Assembly: GCA_021234155.1 (NCBI GenBank)
Contig: JAJEKV010000005.1
Location: 14,295,257 to 14,359,256 of the forward strand
Direction: 5' to 3'
DNA: 64,000 nt
Source: Isoetes taiwanensis
Taxonomy: Eukaryota > Streptophyta > Lycopodiopsida > Isoetales > Isoetaceae
Below are positions 56,350 through 64,000 of this stretch, piece by piece; position 1 is the stretch's first letter; each line of letters opens with the position of its first letter. The notes beneath the pieces are model-generated. The model worked only from the letters and a program-made list of their open reading frames with translations, was not told where the DNA came from and ran no database searches. The position numbers and the translations under genes are program-made.

Positions 56350-59190
56350 AAAATTAGCACGTCCTACGGTGCATGTTCCTCACGAACGGTTCAATTTTAG
56401 CATAATAGATCCTCACGGTACATTGTTGAGTTTTAGCATGTTCTTACGGTGCAAGGCCCTGTCGTGCTCTAGGTAACCAACGATTCCAGCGAGATTCTCT
56501 TGTGATTCCTCTATATTCTTCAACATTCTGTGTATATATATTTAGCATTCATGAAGATTCCACTAAATGCTCTTAGAATTTTCTATTTTGATTGAGGTGC
56601 TTACCATGAGCATTTAGAACCTTCAAAATAATTTATTTTGGATCACGTGCTGTTCTAAAACACTTTCTATTTTTAGGCCCGATAAACTTGCCCCGAGCAT
56701 CTAGAACATTTTTTTTTTTTCAAGATTTATATTGTACACCTTTATTTATAGAATAGAATAGAATACATTTATGTCCTTTGTGCGTGCGTTGGACTTGTGT
56801 AGCGTAAGGCGAGCTCCTGAGGGGTGCTACTAGCGCATCCTTATTTTGTTTTAATGTAGCCTTTTGGTGACTTTTTCCTTTAATACCGATACCGGCTTTA
56901 CCTGCGGCTTCTTGGCCGTCTTGGTGATCGTCGTTATCAATCACGACTTTTAGGTGAGCAATTTGTGTGGGGCTATATGACATTGTCACGAATCATATTA
57001 CAAGCCCTCTTTCCTTTGTGTACCTCTACGTGTCGGTCATCATTCTTTGGATAGCATCGCGGATCGAGTAACGGTCCGTCATCTTCATCATCCTGGATTG
57101 GTTCCCCACTTTATATTTCTATATCGTCACGATGTCCCCATAGATTGGTCGTTAATCATATGGTTTCATCCTCTATTCCCCCACATCACATAATGCGCAT
57201 ATCCTATCCTCCTTGTCTATCCCTCTCTCCATCACGTCGCACCCCGATTCTTAGATGCATTGGCTTCCCCATCTACGAATCGGCCGGTGTAATCATACGT
57301 TCTTCCCCAATATGTTATCCGGTACACGGTGTCCCATCATTGATGCGGATTAAAAGCATGCGAGCGGTCTGTCTTGGGTCTGTATGTCTCTGCCGGCCAT
57401 GCTCTGCGATGGCTATGTCACGTCCAATCCTCATTCCAGCACGCTCTTCTTCTATGGGGTTACTGGGTTTAGTCCATCTTCTGGTCCATGTTGCCACCTC
57501 TCACGGAGCCATCCGGTGCCTTCAAGGATGTGTGACTTTGCTGATTCGGTGATTTGCAATGTTTGGGTTTCCCTTGAATGTCTCGGTTGTCTGCGAAGGC
57601 GGGTATCTTATGGATTCTCTCACTCCTCACTTCCATTGGCCTTTGCCTGTTTGAGGACCATGATTGTCGGTGGCGTGTTTGTCCTTACCTGCACGAATTC
57701 TTTTGTCACGTGCCATTGTCACAAAATTCCTTCTGCTTTTCCCGGTTTCTTTATTGCTTTGGCCCCCATGCTTACGCTTTCAGGCTGTTGCCGGGTGGGT
57801 GGCTACTGTTGCACTAAATAGGTAGCATTTGATGTCCCAATCGGTTATTGGGCTTACGATGCGGAAGTTTTTCATGTTAAAGTAACTTCCTATAGGCGGT
57901 TAGATCGGCGTTGGCTCCTTTGGCCACTTCACACATTGCCATGTGCATCGCCAACCTAGATATCACGTGATGCGGTGGCTCTATCTCCTTCTCTTTATAT
58001 CTGAAGTTTATGCACGATTTCCTGTATTGTCCAGATTTACTATCTTTGTTTTGCTAGAGTTCCTTTATTGGCCACCGTATCTTCACAAAATTGTTCGAAT
58101 TTTGAGCAATAAATGCATTCGCTTTGTTTTGTTGCCATCATTACCAAGATAGATCGCATATAGCATTATTGGTACCTTAGTGTCTCGATTATTGAGGGGG
58201 CATACTAGATCCCTTGATCTGTTAATATTATCCCACACATGGTGCATCATTATGGAAACATTTTTAAAATTCTATTTATTGGCTCTTTGCAAATCTTAAA
58301 AACAAAACTCTAAGATTTCATCAAGATTTTCTTCCTTAGATATTATGAAAGATTCCTTGGATTCAACTAGATTTTTAAGAGATTCATGGAGACTTGTAAA
58401 ATATTTTCCTTTCATTCCTCTTACATTTTATGAGATTTCCTTATATATTCCTTTAATTCTCCTCGATTCCCTTACATTCTAGAAATTTCTAGAACTTTCT
58501 GGAACGATACGAAACTCTCAAAACATCCTAGAACTTTAGGAGTATTTCCCTATTCCCTTACATTTAGAATTCCCATTCTTGAACTATCTAGAATGTTATA
58601 TTCTATTAACACATTACTCTTAAGTATATTTGACATAAAATATATAGAACTAATGCTTGGTCTAGTGGTTAGGTGGGGGTTGGAGGGGTTAAAGAGGCTG
58701 AGGTTAATCCCCAATAACATAAAAATTTTTAAAGCACTTTTCCTTAGGGCGAGCATTCAAGCGGCCTTAAGTGAGCGGGATCTTGGGCTTCGATCAGCGG
58801 TCAGATGCACCCATATAAAAGCAATATGAGCGTGGGATCTATTACATATAATTCCCAAAGCCATTTGGGCCAGATGCGATATGTGCCAAGCCACTTTGTG
58901 GTAGGATCACCGGATCGGCAATCGGGGATCAAGAGCAACTTTGAGCGTTAGATTACGTTGCATATTATTCCCAAGCCATGTGCCTTTGTGGGATGTGTCC
59001 CAAACCAGCGTGAGCCGTGGGATCTGGGGATCGTGATGGGATCGAGATCAGGATAAACATATATAGTCTATACGCACAAACTCCCAAACTATCACGGGCA
59101 TGGAGATACAAGCCGATGAGCCGTGGGATCTGGGATCAACGATTAGGATTCAAGAAGGACAAACATAAGAACATGTATATGTTAGATATA
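56350..59190. repeat. 1.4-kb repeat, unit B, interrupted
   Basis: Unit B follows unit A head to tail: 56350-56746 equals the first 310 bp of unit A (with an extra 80 bp), then after an insertion the rest resumes at 58252 (ATGGAAACATTTTTAAAATTC, as at 55227) and runs to about 59190 including the CCGTGGGAT subunits. Together the two units form a short tandem array. Confidence 0.7.
56747..58251 (-). mobile_element. Insertion of about 1.5 kb inside repeat unit B (retroposon-like)
   Basis: Compared with unit A, the sequence between CACCTTTATT (56746) and ATGGAAAC (58252) is extra. On the minus strand it ends with (ATTCT)n at 56747-56765 after GGACATAAATGTATTC, a LINE-like microsatellite tail. Its 3'-proximal ORF (56720-56989) and the long plus/minus frames at 57145-57820 match nothing I can name. 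A target duplication longer than ATT is not visible. Confidence 0.6.
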
Positions 59191-61149
59191 CAAGTGGTTC
59201 TACTATGAGGGCTGTACAAATTAGGTGGAAGCCAATGCGAGTCATTCAATGAAAGATTCTATAGGAATTCCTAGATTCTTCATGATTCTATAGAATTCCC
59301 CTATAGATTCTCAAAGATTTTTAGAAGATTCCCTTAGATCCATAGGTGATGTATAGATTGAATAAGTTAAGGATTGAAGGGGAAGCTTGTGATGTAAAAT
59401 GCGTAGTTGTCCAGATGAGTGTGGATTGTAACAAAGTGATATTAGCTAATGTTGTGGCAGAGTCTAAATTTCAGCTCAATAAATTATATGAAGTGGGATG
59501 GTGGCATGATATATAAATTATTTGAGTATAGTTTATGGCGTTACCGAGCTAATGTCACGGCGCGATGTTTTTACCGACCTTCGCGTCCACATAATAATAT
59601 TACGACAATATCATGTTGATATTGGCAAGAATGGACTTTATTATTGCTTTTTGTAATTATTTTTGTTATTGAAATTGCCTCTTGACATTATCATCAATGT
59701 ATTAACTTTGGTTTATAGATTTCGGTAGAAAGCAATGTTTTATATAAAAATTAATGAAGTGATTAAATCTACCTCTATAGAAGGGGCCACTATATACTTT
59801 GTTGGATATTCATTGATATCTTCACTTCTCTATGAGATAACATCCTGGCCCGGGGTAAAAGTGAAATGCCTGAAGACGATCATTGATTCCAGCGCGGCGT
59901 GTGCGAGGGCATTGGCAGCATAAGTAGGTGTGATTATCTAGGGGTTGGTATCCTTTTTCACTCATGCCAAAGCGGTTGTAGTTGTCTCTCTCCAATATAA
60001 CCTCTCATTGTATTTGATTCAAACAAATTACATTCTATAGCCTATTGTATCTTTGGTTATAATGCTATTCTTGACCTATGGTAGCGACTTATGCTTTGTC
60101 TTTTCATATAGGGCAAAATAGAGTAAAATAGAAAATAGCAAATTCTCATGTTTGCATCCAAAAGTTAATACAACAGCGTCATTCCGGTGGCGAGAAAAGA
60201 GCAAAACTTTTTTAAATAAGTAGATGCGATGTCGTAGCGATGTGCATAAGGCTGTAGAAACTCCTAAACTGGTCGTGAACATGGCATTTATAAGGCATGC
60301 CATGTCACCACAACAAACACATCGGTATGCTTAATATTTCCTAACATCCCCTCGATGACAAGCATAAAATTTGGTGGCAGAAAGCGAAATTTAAAAATGG
60401 TTATCACCACGGCGAGATTGAATACTTGGTAGAATATTGAGACTTTTCTTTATCACAGTGAGTGCACTACCCACGATAATGCCTTAATAAATTCATCACT
60501 TCGCCCGATCCTTTGTAAGAAGCGATGAGAAAGAATAAGAATATCATTTTTCAAGGCTGCATAAAACAAAACAGATTTTGATACCAATGTGCTTAATTTG
60601 AAGATCGCGTTTGTAACCTTTAGCATGTTGAATGCATACTTGTCATCACAATGGGCATTCACGGCTTCATAGCAATCCATAAAAATCCTCATACAAGTGT
60701 AACAACCAAGTAATTCTGCTTGTAATTGTTAAAAGTCTTTAACTCTTCTTCGATAGTACGTACTATTAGTATCTTACTTCTTAGACTTCCAACTTACTAG
60801 ATTAATTCCAAGAAAGGAAAACATAACATGCTTAAGATACTTTTTTTTCTCTCCAAGATCGAGATGAAATCATATCGAATTTGAGTAGAGTAGCAATTGA
60901 AATCACCTTTATTGTAAATAGTCCTTTATGAGATGTACCTTTCAAATATTACTTGAAGCGTTTTTAAACGACAAGCCAATGTGGTTGTTTAGAATGTATC
61001 ATAAAAGCGTGAAATAAAACTCCTATTATAGAAGACAATATATGATCGAGTGTTCTCAAGATACAATAGAGCCCCAATTAACTGCCGATAAAGTAGAATG
61101 GGTGTGATGGACCTAGCAACTTAGCACCAATATGAAGATAGCGTTGCCA
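59191..61149. other. Unassigned region
   Basis: No supported gene. 59247-59345 again has GATTCTATAGAATTCC/CCCTTAGAT words like the 1.4-kb repeat. On the minus strand 60453-60692 encodes a 79-residue ORF with regular-looking composition (MDCYEAVNAHCDDKYAFNML, then VTNAIFKLSTLVSKSVLFYA) that I do not recognise; it may be a fragment of an unknown gene. Confidence 0.35.
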
Positions 61150-62935
61150 TTATATAAAGTGCATTTTCAATGGTGAAATAAATGATTATACACTAGGAAT
61201 ATGCATGCAATGTGTCCATGTCGCGATATGTAAATACATGCAAGCGTGTGCATGCATGCAAGATCGTATTAGATTATATAAAGCAATATTATTTTAAGAT
61301 TTCTTGGAAGGAGTTTTCCATCGGAAGAAGTCTTTTTATTGTGGAGAAATGCTGGCAGTTAATTGAGAATTGAATCAAGGAGAAAGTGCAAAATAGGTGG
61401 GAGTCAAGTCTTACACGGAGTTCTTGTGATGGAGTTCTTGTGATGGAGTTCTTGTGATGTCTATGTTTTGGTTGGCCCGTAGTTTTGGAAAAGCTTAATG
61501 AGCTTGATGATGGTTTGTAGATTTATGTGTTGGGGCATGATCACGAGATTAAATTAGCATAATCAAAGATAACTGAATGTAAAGAAGGAAAGTAGTGCTT
61601 TTTAGACTATCATGCATGGTTTTATATATAATCATATAGTGGAGATTGATTAAGGTAGTTGAGAAATTGATGAGTTTAACACATATAATTATATTACGGT
61701 TAGATGATGTTATTAAATTGTCTTAAGTTGTTGATCCTTAAAAGTATATCATGTGGGTGATTTAATGGATTCTGAAATTTGGGATCATACTTACTATTGT
61801 GAATGTAGCTTGTTGTTAATGTTTGCATTTAATTAAAAGGAATTATGATTTATCATATTTTGATTTAGTTGGCTTAGTAAGTAGAATTATGCATGCATGT
61901 GTTTTGGGATGTATCATTGGATGCTGGTTGGTTGCCAGCGGTAGTTGGCATTATGGTTTGCTACACAATTTGGTTGACATTGAGAATCCTTGTTGGAGAA
62001 GTAATAACATGATATATATTTTTATGCAAAGTGCTATAATATTATTAATATAGTCTTCTAGGTAGTCTAGATCACGATGGTCTGGAATTCGGCGGTTATT
62101 ACCCGCGATGATAGTGAATGGTTTATTTAGAACATCGGTGTTGGTTTTATTTAGAACATCGGTGTTGGTACCTAAGGTACAATGGCTTGCGGTTGATGGT
62201 CCTCCAATGCTATAAACCTTGGCGTGGATGAATTGTGTACACCGCGTGGTTTACCCGCCTCTATATGTTTATGGCTTTGATCAGTAGAGTTGACCGTATA
62301 GACCGAGGAATATTGGTTGTTGTCTATGTTGCCATGGTTGCTAATATTATGTTAGTGGAGCATCTTGTGCCTAGTGCAATGGTACGTAGTATGTAGTAGA
62401 TATTCATGGGTAAATGTCGTGCATTGTGGGACATGCTTGTATGGATTACTAAATTGGGTTTTGGTAATTTCTGTGGAGTTAGAAGTTATTGTTTCTTGAT
62501 GGATGCATTATGTTGTTGATGCTTAGAGCATGTCCTAGAATCTCGATCCCCACTTAGTCCTTGTGACTAACCCTATTGATGATAGTTAATAGCGAGGAGC
62601 GTGCAAGAGAGCTCAGTGTATGTAAGCAGGAAAGGCGAGGAAGTAGAATTAGATTACAAATAAATAGACTTGTTGATTATTGGCAAGAACTAGTTGCTAA
62701 GTTCATGGATGTAGCGTGAGGAATATTATTAGTGGTTATGGGGGAATACTTTTTGGGACCTTCAAATATTGATATAAGATTAAGTTCTTTACCTAAGTAT
62801 TATTGTTGGCAGATGCATGAGTTAATTTCTTAAGTTTTAGGCTTAAGTAGATCCAATGCGTAGAGATTCATAGGATCTCCCGGATTACCATAAAGGTTAG
62901 CGGCCGGGCGAGTCATGAGTTAGTGTCGAGCATAA
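61150..62935 (+). repeat. Diverged LTR related to the gypsy LTRs, plus orientation
   Basis: Reverse complement of the LTRs at 6072-8476 and 13131-15531. Shared words in order include GGTGGGAGTCAAGTCTTACAC, TTTAGAACATCGGTGTTGGT, GGTCCTCCAATGCT, GTGGTTTACCCGCCTCTAT, GTTGACC...GAGGAATATTGGTTG, GATCCCCACTTAGTCC, GTTCTTTACCTAA, AAGTAGATCCAA and GGCCGGGCG. After it, GTTAGTGTCGAGCATAAA at about 62930 resembles a decayed primer-binding site. The left border is approximate. Confidence 0.7.
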
Positions 62936-64000
62936 ATTTGGATCCTTGGGTATATGATAGCAAAGTCTAGATTCAAGTTGAGGTTGTTGGATTATGTAAT
63001 ATTCAATTGAATATATGTGGAGATGGCGACTTGGTGACAAATTGTGTTATGAAGGTATGTGAAGTTAATTACATGAGTATTTCTATAATCTTGGTTTTAT
63101 TTTCTATCTACATAGCGAGATAAGCTAGAAAAATGAACTTCATCAAAGGGGTTAACTTTAATTTAAAGTTCGCGAAGAATGTGGGCATAACATGGAAGTG
63201 GCAGCTTGAGGAGAAGTAAGATATAAGTATTGTGTTTCGCCGGTAACCCTCATATAGTGGATGTGTTGATCGTAGTATACTTTGGTGGTAAAAAAATTTG
63301 GAATAAGGTGCATGACATATAATGCACATGATATTCACGGAGTTCATCTCACCATATCCGGGATGAATAGATTCTTGATGTGATGTAGGTGCGTACTTTT
63401 GAAGCTAAAATTGAGAAAACGAGGAGCTGACATCCATATATTGGTATCGATGGTAAAATAACAATAGGTTACTAAGTTGATAGCATTGAGCTATGGCTGG
63501 ATAAAGGTTACAACAAAGGTGGTCGTAGACAAGTTTGAGTATGTTTAAATATGGTTATAAAATAAGATTGATATGATAGTTGGATTTGAAGCTCATGTGT
63601 AAATAGCAAATGTGTTAGAAGGAAATATCATGATACTTGAGGTCTAAAACCGAAGTTGTTGACCCTAGGGTTATGGCTAGAATAATTAGGTGATAGCCTT
63701 GAAAAAGTTCTTGAAGTATAAAGAAAGCAGATTTCATGATTAGGTTAAGCATTTTTATATTTAGAGAATGATATCAAGCTTAATTATGTTAGATTGAAGA
63801 ATTGATTGTCAAAAGATTGAAGACAATGTTATCCATCTTATGGATAATGAAAGAAAGAAGATAAATAGAGGAATAACATATTTAATCATGAGTAGTAAGG
63901 TAAACCATGAAGTTAAGCGAAAAATTTGTCGAGATAAAGCCAGGACATGAGATAAAAGCCCGAGGAGGGAATGTATAGACATAGAACAATACGTAACACT
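62936..64000 (+). other. Probable internal or flanking DNA behind the plus-strand LTR
   Basis: No gag motif is readable in any frame to the window end, so either a degraded internal region or ordinary flanking DNA behind a solo LTR. AT-rich, without ORFs above 80 codons that I can support. Confidence 0.35.

Noticed and set aside
57145-57821. Overlapping plus-strand ORFs of 135-145 residues as genes
   Set aside because: They lie in a retroposon-like insertion, overlap each other in different frames and carry no known domain.
1-64000. CRISPR arrays, bacterial defence systems or prokaryotic operons
   Set aside because: No evenly spaced direct repeats with unique spacers and no prokaryotic gene layout; all readable coding sequence is of plant or plant-transposon type.

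Overview
The window is nuclear DNA of a land plant. Support comes from a NERD1-family gene copy (plant FG-GAP membrane protein), two pentatricopeptide-repeat (PPR) genes, one PLS class and one P class, and a dense mix of plant-type Ty3/gypsy, Ty1/copia, LINE, SINE and Helitron sequence. The transposon load and the intronless PPR genes would fit a large genome such as a fern, but nothing here proves the lineage. No bacterial-style operon, CRISPR array or rRNA gene was seen.

Layout. 1-15531: a tandem of chromovirus-like Ty3/gypsy elements on the minus strand with shared LTRs: partial LTR, internal region, full LTR (about 2.4 kb), second internal region, full LTR. 15532-22604: short upstream region with a G-box, then a plus-strand NERD1-like gene copy with recognisable exons, missing exons near the N-terminus and at least three frame breaks. 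22605-25137: degenerate AT-rich spacer with a tRNA-derived SINE flanked by a 12-bp target duplication. 25138-27740: minus-strand Ty1/copia remnant lacking most of its integrase. 27754-29518: a second, internally deleted copy of the 20798-25143 segment, so the copia remnant sits between two copies of a segmental duplication. 30305-32224: intact PLS-class PPR gene (minus). 33090-35890: two LINE fragments (minus). 36700-40045: repeats and a short LTR-flanked non-autonomous element. 41995-43827: P-class PPR gene (minus) with two frame breaks. 45240-45990: a third LINE 3' fragment. 46340-50640: a decayed Helitron (minus) with HUH replicase and Pif1-like helicase motifs. 50640-54900: mostly unassigned, with diverged duplications. 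54915-59190: two tandem copies of a repeat of about 1.4 kb, the second split by an insertion of about 1.5 kb. 61150-62935: an LTR related to the gypsy LTRs of the first 15 kb, in the opposite orientation.

The most useful general observation is how the repeat copies differ. Copies of the gypsy element, and of the NERD1 segment, are identical over long AT-rich stretches but differ repeatedly by small indels and substitutions at C/G-rich words, above all CAG, CTG, CCAGG/CCTGG and CG. In at least one gag stretch one copy reads through while the other is broken at exactly these words. Ordinary methyl-C decay should give C-to-T changes, so a consensus error at methylated cytosines is a serious possibility, and many apparent frameshifts should be treated with caution. 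I found no convincing new biological system. The notable structures are the shared-LTR tandem, two long hairpins in or beside the Helitron, a 34-bp perfect palindrome in the copia remnant, and the nested 1.4-kb repeat.
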